A program made the position numbers and the translations under genes. Positions 42,608 to 51,325 of a stretch of 64,000 nucleotides of DNA are shown here, piece after piece. The DNA is taken from assembly GCA_934087065.1 (NCBI GenBank), contig CAKOIS010000003.1:1-64000 (forward strand). Reading direction: 5' to 3'. This DNA comes from an uncultured Bacilli bacterium. Lineage in GTDB: Bacteria; Bacillota_I; Bacilli_A; RF39; UBA660. The stretch's first letter is position 1. Every line of letters starts with the position of its first letter. The notes under the pieces were generated by a model. That model did no database searches and had not been told where the DNA came from. It saw nothing but the letters and a program-made list of their open reading frames with translations.

Positions 42608-43139
42608 GCATACAGAAGATTGGCTACCTATTAAATCTATATTAAATGGAGCAATTCAACTAGATGATGGAATGCAAGTAACAGGTGTTAAAGTACAACC
42701 TAAGAATATATTTATTATGGATAATGACAGTCAAAGAAACGTTATATATAATTTAAGAAATTTATATAATAGCATTGATTATGAATTCAGTATTATTGTA
42801 GCAGATAGACCTGTTGATATTAATGTTTATTTAAGTCAATTACAACTTTTATACAATAACGTACAAACTCCAGTTTTGAAGAAACTTGTTATGCAAGACA
42901 TCAATAAGGCAAATCTATTTATGAGTAAGGAAGTAGGTGTAGCTGATACAGAATATTACTTACTATTTAGAGAGAGAAGACCTGAGATAATGCAAAAGAG
43001 AATACAAAACTTAATAAGTGGTTTTGCAACATGTGGTTTAGTTGCTAGTCAAACTAGTAATGATGATTTAAGAGTATTACTTGATGGATTTTTAAATGAT
43101 GGAAGTAGAACTGAATTTGGGACGGTGATTGGAGCATGA
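42579..43139 (+). CDS. VirB4 N-terminal-like protein (separate subunit)
   Basis: A 186-residue soluble protein: KHTEDWLPIKSILNGAIQL, then a ferredoxin-like alpha/beta fold with FSIIVADRPVDINVYLSQL and ATCGLVASQTSNDDLRVLLDGFL. This resembles the first part of TraC/TrsE/VirB4 ATPases, which in most systems is fused to the motor domain. Here it ends in a 4-base ATGA overlap with the ATPase gene, so the two parts are made together as separate chains. Start is GTG at 42579 or 42588; the ribosome site AAAGGATGG fits neither perfectly. Confidence 0.6.
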   Translation: MLEVSTVRSKHTEDWLPIKSILNGAIQLDDGMQVTGVKVQPKNIFIMDNDSQRNVIYNLRNLYNSIDYEFSIIVADRPVDINVYLSQLQLLYNNVQTPVLKKLVMQDINKANLFMSKEVGVADTEYYLLFRERRPEIMQKRIQNLISGFATCGLVASQTSNDDLRVLLDGFLNDGSRTEFGTVIGA

Positions 43140-44911
43140 ATTTAAAAAGTCAATTAGCACCAAAAGGGCTAGAATTTAATGCAGGGGATATGGTTATAAG
43201 TGGAAAGTATTGTTGTTTCTTAACTATTATTAGTTATCCTAAAATGATAAATGAAGGATACTTAGCTAATTTAACACAATATAGTGGAATTAAAGTAATT
43301 ATTAAACACATTCCAATTGAGTTTTCAGTATTAAGTAAAATGCTTAATAAAGAAATAGCTGATATGAAAATGAAATATCAAAACGAACATGATAGAACAG
43401 TTCAAGAAAGAATTAGACAAGATTATGAAAGTATAGAAAACTTTATTACAATGCTTACAAGTACTCAAGCTAGAATATTTGACTTTCAAATGCATGTTAT
43501 GGTATTGGCTGACTCAAAAGAAGAGTTAGAGAATAAAAAGGTACAAGTAAAGAATTACTTAGATGCAATGGGAATGAAAGGTACAATACTTAGATATGAG
43601 CAAGAAAAGATTTTGAAAAGTTGTTTACCAATATTTCCAGACTCAGATATTGAAGAGAGAATTGGAACACCTATACCAAGTGTCACTATGAGTGCGATGT
43701 ATCCTTTTGTATTTGATAGTATTAAGGATCCAGGTTTATCTTGTTTACTAGGTGTAGACTTCTCTGGTGGTATTATATTATTTAATCAATTCTTATATCA
43801 GATTAAGAAAGAGTTTAATAGAAATAATGCCAATATGATAATTTTAGGTACATCAGGTAGTGGTAAATCTACTGCTGCTAAGATACTTTTAAGAAGTAAT
43901 ATTAGAAATGGACACAAAATAGTTGCAATTGACCCAGAAGGGGAATTGGAAGACATGACTAGACTTTATGGAGGAGACTTCATTAATCTAGGCTTAGGTG
44001 GAGACTACGGAATGATAAATCCACTTGAAGTTATAGTGGACTCTGATATTGAAGATGGTGGAGGAAATGCTGTTTTAACAAGAACATTACAATCACTTAA
44101 AGCTTTCATGAAGTACTATAGTCCTGATATAGAAGAAGACGTGCTTACTTTGTTTAGTGAAGTAGTACAAGATACTTATAAGAGATACAAGATAGACTAT
44201 GAAACAGATTTTAGTAAGTTTACTAGTGAAGACTATCCAACATTTGATGATGTGTATGCTACTATTAAAGGAAGACTTTTATCAATGGTAGAAGCTACTC
44301 GTGAAAAAGAAGTAATGGAAAAACTTGAGTTAAAAGTTAGACCTTTGACAAAAGAGTTAAGATATTACTTTACTGGGCACACTACGGTAGAGCCTAATAG
44401 TGACTTTATAGTATTTAATATAAGAGAGTTAATGAATAGTGATGCTAATATAAGAAATGCTTTATTCTTTAACATATTAAAGCATGCATGGGGTTTATGC
44501 TTAGACAAAGACACTAATACAATACTTATGGTAGATGAAGCACACACACTTCTTGCAGACAGAAATACTTTAGGAGCAGAATTCCTAGCCCAAGTACAAA
44601 GAAGAAGTAGAAAATATAACACAGGTACAATAATTATTACACAACAACCTACTGACTTTGCAAGCCCTGAAGTAATCGTACATGGTAAAGCAATATTTGA
44701 TAATGCAAGTTACTATTTAGTAATGGGCTTAAAGAAACAAGCAGTTGAAGATTTAGCAAGATTAATAGATTTAAATGATCAAGAAAAAGAAAGTATTAAA
44801 AGATATAATCAAGGAGAAGCTTTATTTGTATGTGGAACACGTAGAATGAGAATTAATGTAATAGCGACTCAAGAAGAACTAGACTCATTTGGTTCTGGTG
44901 GAGGATTATAG
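43136..44911 (+). CDS. VirB4-like T4SS ATPase
   Basis: A 591-residue protein with a VirB4 N-terminal region (about 1-200), Walker A LGTSGSGKSTAAK near residue 240, DPEGELEDMTRLYGG just after, Walker B ILMVDEAHTLL near 468, and the RRSRKYNTGTIIITQQPTDF motif. VirB4 ATPases energise assembly and substrate movement in all known T4SS. It is the strongest single marker that the region is a T4SS. It is translationally coupled to the upstream VirB4-N-like gene. No VirD4 coupling ATPase or relaxase follows. Confidence 0.9.
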   Translation: MNLKSQLAPKGLEFNAGDMVISGKYCCFLTIISYPKMINEGYLANLTQYSGIKVIIKHIPIEFSVLSKMLNKEIADMKMKYQNEHDRTVQERIRQDYESIENFITMLTSTQARIFDFQMHVMVLADSKEELENKKVQVKNYLDAMGMKGTILRYEQEKILKSCLPIFPDSDIEERIGTPIPSVTMSAMYPFVFDSIKDPGLSCLLGVDFSGGIILFNQFLYQIKKEFNRNNANMIILGTSGSGKSTAAKILLRSNIRNGHKIVAIDPEGELEDMTRLYGGDFINLGLGGDYGMINPLEVIVDSDIEDGGGNAVLTRTLQSLKAFMKYYSPDIEEDVLTLFSEVVQDTYKRYKIDYETDFSKFTSEDYPTFDDVYATIKGRLLSMVEATREKEVMEKLELKVRPLTKELRYYFTGHTTVEPNSDFIVFNIRELMNSDANIRNALFFNILKHAWGLCLDKDTNTILMVDEAHTLLADRNTLGAEFLAQVQRRSRKYNTGTIIITQQPTDFASPEVIVHGKAIFDNASYYLVMGLKKQAVEDLARLIDLNDQEKESIKRYNQGEALFVCGTRRMRINVIATQEELDSFGSGGGL

Positions 44912-44925
44912 TTAAGAGGTATATT

Positions 44926-47565
44926 ATGGATGATAAGGAGAAGAACTTAATTAATAGTGAAAACTTAAATTCACAAAATAATGTGGGTTCTTTTCCTTTA
45001 CATAATAATACATTTGTGAATAATACTGATAAATCCGATATTAATAATAGAATAAATAATACTAAAAGTAGAAACTTACAAAATAATATGGAAAGTAGAG
45101 AAAGTAGTAATACTAGTTTAGGAGCGGATTCTTTAGAAAAAAAAGATAAACTAGATAAAGGATCTTTAGGAAAAAATGCTTTAAATAGTGCGGGAAATGC
45201 TCTTTTAAATAAGGCAAGTGAAGATGATGGAATAGTTGGAGATACTGCAAAAGGAATACGTGCTGTAAACAAAGGTGTAAAGGCAACTAAAACTAGTGTA
45301 AAAGCAGTTAAGGCATTAATAACTCTTTTAAGTGGACCAGTTGGATGGGTTCTTGGTATATTTGCTGGAGTAATGCTACTAATTTTCTTAATCGTAATTG
45401 TATATCATACAATAATAAGTTCACTAAGTATGAAGTTTAATTTAACTGGAAAAGATAGTTACGAAGTATTTAAAGAGAAATATGAAGAAGCAATGTCTAG
45501 GGGAGATATTGATAGTTTGTATGAAAGTGCTGATGGAATAGACTGTGGAGAGAGAAGCTTTTTTACTAAAATTAAAAATTTTTTTGGAGTATATCAGATA
45601 GAAAATCCTACTGAATTATGTTTATATGTTAAAAAGACACTTGAAGAAAAAGAAACATTACCTGGTATAACGACACTTAGTCCTGGATACTTTTTAAGTA
45701 GTTTATATTATGCGTATGATACTCAAAATGTAAAAGAAAATGGTGAACTATTTATTAAAGTACCTGATGCAAGTGGTTTAGAAAGTGATGATAAAAACTA
45801 CGTTGCACCAACTGACTTAGATGCAATTAGTACACTTTTTGTTACAAAGATTTATGAAAAAAAAGATTTAGATAAATTAATAGATGAGTATATTTTAAAG
45901 TATGACTTAGAAAGTTATGGGCTTACTCCTTATAAGTTAGTAATTGATTATGATGAAAAGGGCAATGAAATAGGAAGACACTGTGATGCTTTTAGAGCAC
46001 CAATTAACTATCAAACAAGTGAAAGTAAGTTTAATTTATATTTAAGGTATGGGGAAAATATAAGTGAGAGATATCAATATGACAATAATATTATTAGAAC
46101 TTATGAATTAACAAGTAATGAATGCTATGATCATATAGGTGTAGCTAAACCTAGTCTAGCTAAGTATGATGCTAAACTTGATTTAACAAGCGAAGAAGAA
46201 GAGATACCTAGTATAGATGGATATACTTATGAAGATGGATTTATTTATGATACATATCCAAGATATAAAAAAGAATATAGTTTAGATGGTGTTAAACCAG
46301 CATTTGATTATAAAGTGGCTAGGGATATTGAAAATATTATGGATAGCAGAGTTAGTTCTAGACAAGACTATATAAACTATTTACTAGGATACCCTAACAC
46401 AGTTAAAACAAATTTAGCTCTTTATTCAGGAAATTGTACGTATACAGTTGGCAATAGAGATGTAAGTAATTTAAAAGTAAGACTTATTCACAAAAAAAAT
46501 AGTGCACTGCCTGATGTAGAAGTGAATGCTGCTGTTCCTAATCAAGAATTAATTGATTTTGAAAAGTATGTACTAGGAGTGGTGTATGCTGAAAATGGTG
46601 GGGCACCTGATGAAGCAATGAAAGCACAAGCAATCGCGGCTAGAACTTATGCTTTTAACCGTGGTACTATAAAAGAAGAAAATGGTGAGGTTGTTCTTGA
46701 AATATCAAGTAGTACTTGGGATCAAACATACTGTGATCCTGACAAAGGATGTGACATATGTACTTCAGTACTAGACCAAAGTGTGCAAACTGTAATGACA
46801 AAAGGTACAGTACCAGAAGGGGCTAGTTGTACTCATTGGAAAGGTCCTTTAGAAAACGATTCTCGTATTAGAAAAGCTGTTAAAGCAGTATCTGGAATAA
46901 TACTTACTGACACTTCAGGAAATCCTGCTGGAGTAGGATACACTAGTACTACTCAAAATAGTTGGAATTCTTTGGCTAATCAAGGAAGTGATTATGTAGA
47001 ATTAATAAGAAGCTCTTATGGCGGAGAATACATTTTAAGTAATCCATCATGTAGCTTTGCAAGTGGCGACTGGGATAAATGGAGACAAAGTAGTAGTGAA
47101 TGGGGAAGTATTATGTTATCAACTAAAAATATGTCTAGTGTGGGATGTTTTATAACCGCGCATGCTAAAGCTATTGCTAAAAGTGGTGCTCAAGTAAAAG
47201 TAGCTAACTTTAACCCAGGAACGTTTGTAAATACAATTAAAGCTAATGGATGCTTAGACGGAAATAACTTGGTAAGTGCTTGTGCTCTAAAATCGGTTTT
47301 AGTTAATGATTATGAACGAAAGAGTAGTGCTTTAAGTGGGTCGCTTGAAAATAAAGCAAATGTAATCGCTGGTTATATTAATAATGGATATGAAGTAATT
47401 CTTAGAGTTAAATCACCAGACCCTAGACAACACTGGGTGCTTGTAACTGGAGTAAGCGGAAGTACTATATATATGTCTGATACGGCAAGTGATGCTAATA
47501 TAGTCGTACCTTTCTATAATGCAAATGAAGTTGTTTATATGATTGCTTATAAATTTGATATTTAG
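44926..47565 (+). CDS. Membrane-anchored wall enzyme: SpoIID-like plus C39-like domains
   Basis: An 879-residue protein. A polar cytoplasmic N-terminus (about 135 residues, Asn/Lys rich) is followed by one membrane segment (about 138-162), a middle region of unknown fold, a SpoIID-like domain at about 540-665 (EKYVLGVVYAENGGAPDEAM then KAQAIAARTYAF), and a C-terminal C39-type cysteine peptidase-like domain with the probable catalytic Cys near 741 (SVGCFITAHA) and His near 835 (RQHWVLVTG) followed by YMSDTA. SpoIID cuts denuded glycan strands during engulfment; here the place right after virB4 fits the wall-opening VirB1/CwlT role. AAGAGGT precedes the start. Confidence 0.75.
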   Translation: MDDKEKNLINSENLNSQNNVGSFPLHNNTFVNNTDKSDINNRINNTKSRNLQNNMESRESSNTSLGADSLEKKDKLDKGSLGKNALNSAGNALLNKASEDDGIVGDTAKGIRAVNKGVKATKTSVKAVKALITLLSGPVGWVLGIFAGVMLLIFLIVIVYHTIISSLSMKFNLTGKDSYEVFKEKYEEAMSRGDIDSLYESADGIDCGERSFFTKIKNFFGVYQIENPTELCLYVKKTLEEKETLPGITTLSPGYFLSSLYYAYDTQNVKENGELFIKVPDASGLESDDKNYVAPTDLDAISTLFVTKIYEKKDLDKLIDEYILKYDLESYGLTPYKLVIDYDEKGNEIGRHCDAFRAPINYQTSESKFNLYLRYGENISERYQYDNNIIRTYELTSNECYDHIGVAKPSLAKYDAKLDLTSEEEEIPSIDGYTYEDGFIYDTYPRYKKEYSLDGVKPAFDYKVARDIENIMDSRVSSRQDYINYLLGYPNTVKTNLALYSGNCTYTVGNRDVSNLKVRLIHKKNSALPDVEVNAAVPNQELIDFEKYVLGVVYAENGGAPDEAMKAQAIAARTYAFNRGTIKEENGEVVLEISSSTWDQTYCDPDKGCDICTSVLDQSVQTVMTKGTVPEGASCTHWKGPLENDSRIRKAVKAVSGIILTDTSGNPAGVGYTSTTQNSWNSLANQGSDYVELIRSSYGGEYILSNPSCSFASGDWDKWRQSSSEWGSIMLSTKNMSSVGCFITAHAKAIAKSGAQVKVANFNPGTFVNTIKANGCLDGNNLVSACALKSVLVNDYERKSSALSGSLENKANVIAGYINNGYEVILRVKSPDPRQHWVLVTGVSGSTIYMSDTASDANIVVPFYNANEVVYMIAYKFDI

Positions 47566-47573
47566 GAGAAGAT

Positions 47574-48344
47574 ATGGAAAAAAAGAATAATAAGTTTGAA
47601 GTTACAATTATATTTATAGTTATAGTATTTTCTATTATTATGTATGGATTATATTTAGTAGTAAACGAGTATTATAAAAAGTATGCGTTTACACTAATTA
47701 CTAGTCCATTAACTATATTAGAATGCAAGAAATGGGACTGCACAGATAAGACTAATGAAGTAAGTAACTTTAATAATAAAGAATATAATACTAATATTGA
47801 TGGAAAAGATATTGGAAAAAATACTATGTATTATGATTCATTTCAAAAGAGGTTTTATATATTTGATTATAAAGATAATAGTATTAAATATGATAATAGT
47901 TTCTATATGTATGAAGGTAGTATTAGTGCAATACAGTTAGATAAAAATGAAGTTAGTACTCTTGAATTAGAGACTATTAAGTCTAAATTAAAATTAAAAT
48001 TTAGTTTAAATCAAGTAACATATAGTGAGAAAGTAATGATGGACTTTGACGCGGACAGTAATATTGAAGAAGTGTATTCTGTTATAGGTGGGGCTCTTAA
48101 TTATTATTTTAGTTATCTTGTATATAATAATGAAGATAAGTACTATATTTTATATAGAAGTGAAGAAAATGACATAACTAAATTTAGTGCAGGTACTATT
48201 GATAATGTCTTGGATATATTTAATGATGGTAAAAAGGAATTTATATATCACATAAGTTATTATGACGAAATAGGGGAATGTAATGTTCTTTATAGAATTA
48301 AGGGCAATAAATTTGTAAATGTAAATGAGTGTAGCGTGAAGTAG
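47574..48344 (+). CDS. Membrane-anchored extracellular protein of the T4SS operon
   Basis: A 256-residue protein with one N-terminal membrane segment (about 9-31) and a beta-rich outer domain. Two cysteines lie close together (ECKKWDC). The segments MMDFDADSNIEEVYSV and DIFNDGKKEFI look like acidic calcium-type loops of propeller proteins, but no full repeat is visible. It is 8 bases after the wall-enzyme gene with AGGAGAAG as ribosome site, and a terminator ends the operon here. Function unknown. Confidence 0.6.
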   Translation: MEKKNNKFEVTIIFIVIVFSIIMYGLYLVVNEYYKKYAFTLITSPLTILECKKWDCTDKTNEVSNFNNKEYNTNIDGKDIGKNTMYYDSFQKRFYIFDYKDNSIKYDNSFYMYEGSISAIQLDKNEVSTLELETIKSKLKLKFSLNQVTYSEKVMMDFDADSNIEEVYSVIGGALNYYFSYLVYNNEDKYYILYRSEENDITKFSAGTIDNVLDIFNDGKKEFIYHISYYDEIGECNVLYRIKGNKFVNVNECSVK

Positions 48345-48357
48345 TTACACTTTTTTT
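48328..48357 (+). terminator. Terminator of the T4SS operon
   Basis: AGTGTA/TACACT stem with a 12-base loop and seven T residues; the last gene's stop codon lies in the loop. Confidence 0.65.
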
Positions 48358-48447
48358 GTTATCTGATGAATTGCAATAGACTAAATATTAGTTATTTTCT
48401 CTTCCTATTTTGCTTTAAAAATGTTACAATATTAATGGGGGAACTAT

Positions 48448-49293
48448 ATGAAAAGTTACTTTAATAATGAAGAATACATATATGTTAAATCGTTTTTGAG
48501 AACAAATCCAAGTGAAGCTTTGATAAGAATAGAAGAATATATAAAGAAATATCCGAATGACTATATTGCAGGTGTGTTCTATTCTAAAGTTTTAAAAGTA
48601 TTGGGTTATTTTAGTGAGGCTTTATATGTTTTAGATAACATAGAAGAAAGGTATACTTCTAATAAAAAGTTATTTAATGATTTTGCTAAGTATAACCTTA
48701 TAGAAGAGAAAGTACTTTATAATAAACTGAGATGTTTAAGTTATCTAGAAGATTTTGATAAAGTAGAAGAACTATTAAATGAAAACAGAAAATATTTAAT
48801 AAATCCTAAATTTGGGTATTTTAGTAATTTGGTTAAATATTCTAAGATGGAAAACATTAACTTTAATGCTAGCTATAGATTAGAACAATTATTTAATTAC
48901 AGTGACGAAGAGTTTTTAAGTCATATTTCAAAACATATGTATAGTAGAGTGGAAGACTATGATGTAATTAGTACATTTAATGAAGATTTTCCTTTTGATA
49001 AAGTTTTTTATGAAGTAAAGAAGAAAATACTTTTTTGTAAAGCATATTATTTTGGAGCATATGAAGATGTGTATATATTTAAGTATGATAAATGTGGTGT
49101 TACTAATGGTAAAGTAAGTGATTATTTTTTGGTTATTACTTTTCATAATACTAATAAGTATATTTCAATGTACCCATGTAACTCAAGTAGTAACTTTAAT
49201 TATGTTGATTTAAATTATTTAAAAATTCCAAGTACAAGCAATGTCAAGAGACTTAGTCAAATAGATAGATTTAATATGAGATATAAAAAATAA
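48448..49293 (+). CDS. Hypothetical TPR-like protein
   Basis: A 281-residue soluble protein. Residues 1-130 look like tetratricopeptide helices (NPSEALIRIEEYIKKYPNDYIAGVFYSKVLKVLGYFSEALYVL). The C-terminal part (about 190-281) is a smaller alpha/beta region ending QIDRFNMRYKK. GGGGGA precedes the ATG. It follows the T4SS operon after about 100 bases and may be an unrelated cytoplasmic scaffold protein. Confidence 0.55.
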   Translation: MKSYFNNEEYIYVKSFLRTNPSEALIRIEEYIKKYPNDYIAGVFYSKVLKVLGYFSEALYVLDNIEERYTSNKKLFNDFAKYNLIEEKVLYNKLRCLSYLEDFDKVEELLNENRKYLINPKFGYFSNLVKYSKMENINFNASYRLEQLFNYSDEEFLSHISKHMYSRVEDYDVISTFNEDFPFDKVFYEVKKKILFCKAYYFGAYEDVYIFKYDKCGVTNGKVSDYFLVITFHNTNKYISMYPCNSSSNFNYVDLNYLKIPSTSNVKRLSQIDRFNMRYKK

Positions 49294-49313
49294 GTAAATA
49301 ATAAAAAAAACAG

Positions 49314-49342
49314 TTGTTAAAACATGTAATTTAGTTTATACT
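49314..49342 (+). promoter_or_regulatory. Promoter of the zinc-ribbon gene pair
   Basis: TTGTTA, 17 bases, TATACT, 20 bases before the start at 49363. Confidence 0.7.
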
Positions 49343-49362
49343 TATAGTAAGGAAGTGATTTT

Positions 49363-50073
49363 ATGGCTTTGATTAAATGTCCAGAATGTAATAATGATGT
49401 AAGTGATAAAGCAGAAAAGTGTCCTAAATGTGGATATGAATTTAAGAAAAAGGGTGATAGTGGTTCTTTAGAGTTAGATAAATTTATTAAAAATCCTAAC
49501 TTTAAATACGTTGTTGTAGTAATAGTTGCACTTGTAGTTGCGTTTATAGTTTATACTACTAGTAAAAATGAAAACAATACACCAGCGCCAAATCCATCTA
49601 ATCCAACTGAAACACAACAACCTAATCAAAATGGTAATTATGTATTTAATCAGAATGGAAAATACTTTGAGTTTCCTACAACTTATAGAGTGTATGTAGA
49701 TAAAGATAATACTATTTATGTAGGAAAAAATATTGATGACAAAGGAGCTTTAATTCCATATATAATGATAGAAAAATATAAGAATTATACTGACCCTTTA
49801 GTACTATTAAATGATGTTACAACAGAGTTAAATAAAGCTTATGGAGATGTAAAAATTTTATTAAATCAACTATCAGGATACGTAGGAGATAAGTTAACTT
49901 ATGGAAGTATGTTTTCTTATACAAGTAGTGGTCACTTAGTAATAGATAACAGATATACATTTTTAGTAGGTAATAGTATGTATTTAGTTACTACTAAAGA
50001 AGAAAATGAGAATTCAACTGAAATAAATAATGTTTGTGCTTTGATTATTAAGACTTTAAAGGAGGTAAATTAG
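49363..50073 (+). CDS. Zinc-ribbon membrane-anchored protein
   Basis: A 236-residue protein starting with a four-cysteine zinc ribbon (CPECNNDVSDKAEKCPKCG, residues 5-23), a membrane segment (about 47-67), a Pro/Asn/Gln linker and an extracellular domain of about 140 residues without recognised motif. The ribbon should face the cytoplasm. It is immediately followed by a PrsW-like gene whose ribbon starts with the same MALIKC, so the two probably act together in a membrane signalling or proteolysis step. AAGGAAG supports the start. Confidence 0.65.
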   Translation: MALIKCPECNNDVSDKAEKCPKCGYEFKKKGDSGSLELDKFIKNPNFKYVVVVIVALVVAFIVYTTSKNENNTPAPNPSNPTETQQPNQNGNYVFNQNGKYFEFPTTYRVYVDKDNTIYVGKNIDDKGALIPYIMIEKYKNYTDPLVLLNDVTTELNKAYGDVKILLNQLSGYVGDKLTYGSMFSYTSSGHLVIDNRYTFLVGNSMYLVTTKEENENSTEINNVCALIIKTLKEVN

Positions 50074-50074
50074 T

Positions 50075-51226
50075 ATGGCTTTAATTAAATGTGAAGAGTG
50101 TGGAAAAGAGATATCTAGTAGTGCTAAAGAGTGCCCACATTGTGGATATAAGAGTGATTCTAAAGTATGTCCGGACTGTGGTAAAAAAGTAAGTGAAGGA
50201 ATGGATAGTTGTCCATCTTGTGGATGTCCATTAAAAAAGAAAACTAGTAAGATTATTAGTGATAACTTAGATAAAATAACTGGTGCTAGAAGTGAAAGCT
50301 ATGTTACTTTTAAAGATTTATTTAAAGATACTTTTAAAAAACATAGTGAGGAAGAATTAGACGAAGTGTTTATTTGTGGAGGTAAAAATACTACACCTAA
50401 AGTAAGTGAAGTTGACCCCCATAATGCTAAAGCTTGGGTATATTTTAAGATATTAATATTCTTTATAATTGCTTATATACCTACAAGAATAGGCTTTATT
50501 ACATATGGTAATGCTAACTTCTTACCCGCAATGATAATGCTTGCTGCTTTCGCTGTTCCTGTAACTGTTTTAATATTCTTCTTTGAAATAAATGTATTTA
50601 GAAACATGCCTTTTTATAAGGTAATGAAATACTTTATATTAGGTGGTGCACTTAGTTTAATAGTTGCAATATTGTTTTTCTCACTCGATTTTAATACAGA
50701 TATTTCAACATTTGATGGAGCACTTATGGTTGGTGTAATAGAAGAAGTAGCTAAAGCAGTAGTTGTTGCATTCTTCTTATTTAAAGAAAAGAGAAGTAAT
50801 TATATATTAGATGGCTTACTAATAGGTGCGGCAGTAGGAGCAGGTTTTGCGGCATTTGAAACAGCTGGTTATATATTAAGATATGGATTAAATGGTGGAC
50901 TACAAAGTATGTTAGAAGTTATAAAGGTAAGAGGTATCCTAGCGCCTGGTGGACACGTTGCATGGGCTGCAATTGAAGGAGCTGCTTTAATGTATGTTAA
51001 AGGTTTGGATAAACTTGACAAAAAACACTTAAATGATAAAAGATTTTTACTTATTTGCTTAATACCAATTGTACTTCATGGTGTTTGGGATATGCCAATT
51101 AATTTACCTTATTATATATTACCACTTACTTTAACTGTACTTGCTTGGGTAGTTATAATATACTTTGTAAATTTAGGTTTAAAACAAGTTGACGAAGCTA
51201 AGGCTTATTATAAAAATAAAGAGTAA
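50075..51226 (+). CDS. PrsW-family intramembrane protease with zinc ribbons
   Basis: A 383-residue protein. Two zinc ribbons (CEECGKEISSSAKECPHCG and CPDCGKKVSEGMDSCPSCG) occupy about residues 5-55. From about 125 there are eight or more membrane segments with the PrsW signatures: IEEVAKA (Glu pair near 222), FAAFETAGY, GGHVAWAAIEG and HGVWD. PrsW in Bacillus cuts the anti-sigma factor RsiW; here the substrate is unknown, and the upstream single-span zinc-ribbon protein is a candidate. AAAGGAGG lies in the end of the previous gene, and only one base separates the two. Confidence 0.8.
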   Translation: MALIKCEECGKEISSSAKECPHCGYKSDSKVCPDCGKKVSEGMDSCPSCGCPLKKKTSKIISDNLDKITGARSESYVTFKDLFKDTFKKHSEEELDEVFICGGKNTTPKVSEVDPHNAKAWVYFKILIFFIIAYIPTRIGFITYGNANFLPAMIMLAAFAVPVTVLIFFFEINVFRNMPFYKVMKYFILGGALSLIVAILFFSLDFNTDISTFDGALMVGVIEEVAKAVVVAFFLFKEKRSNYILDGLLIGAAVGAGFAAFETAGYILRYGLNGGLQSMLEVIKVRGILAPGGHVAWAAIEGAALMYVKGLDKLDKKHLNDKRFLLICLIPIVLHGVWDMPINLPYYILPLTLTVLAWVVIIYFVNLGLKQVDEAKAYYKNKE

Positions 51227-51235
51227 TCAAAAAAT

Positions 51236-51264
51236 GAAGTGGCATTATAAATATGCCATTTTTT
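51236..51264 (+). terminator. Terminator of the PrsW gene
   Basis: TGGCAT/ATGCCA stem with a 7-base loop, followed by six T residues. Confidence 0.8.
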
Positions 51265-51276
51265 GGTGTTTTAACC

Positions 51277-51305
51277 TTGACAAGTATTTAATTATTTTGT
51301 AAAAT
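51277..51305 (+). promoter_or_regulatory. Promoter of the AT-hook membrane protein
   Basis: A perfect TTGACA, 17 bases, TAAAAT, 20 bases before the start. Confidence 0.85.
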
Positions 51306-51325
51306 TATTCTAGGATAGAGGTGTA

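Noticed and set aside
32770..47565. Integrative conjugative element
   Set aside because: VirB4, VirB6- and PrgI-like genes suggest conjugation, but no relaxase, coupling ATPase, integrase, oriT-like site or flanking attachment repeats are visible, and housekeeping genes lie on both sides.
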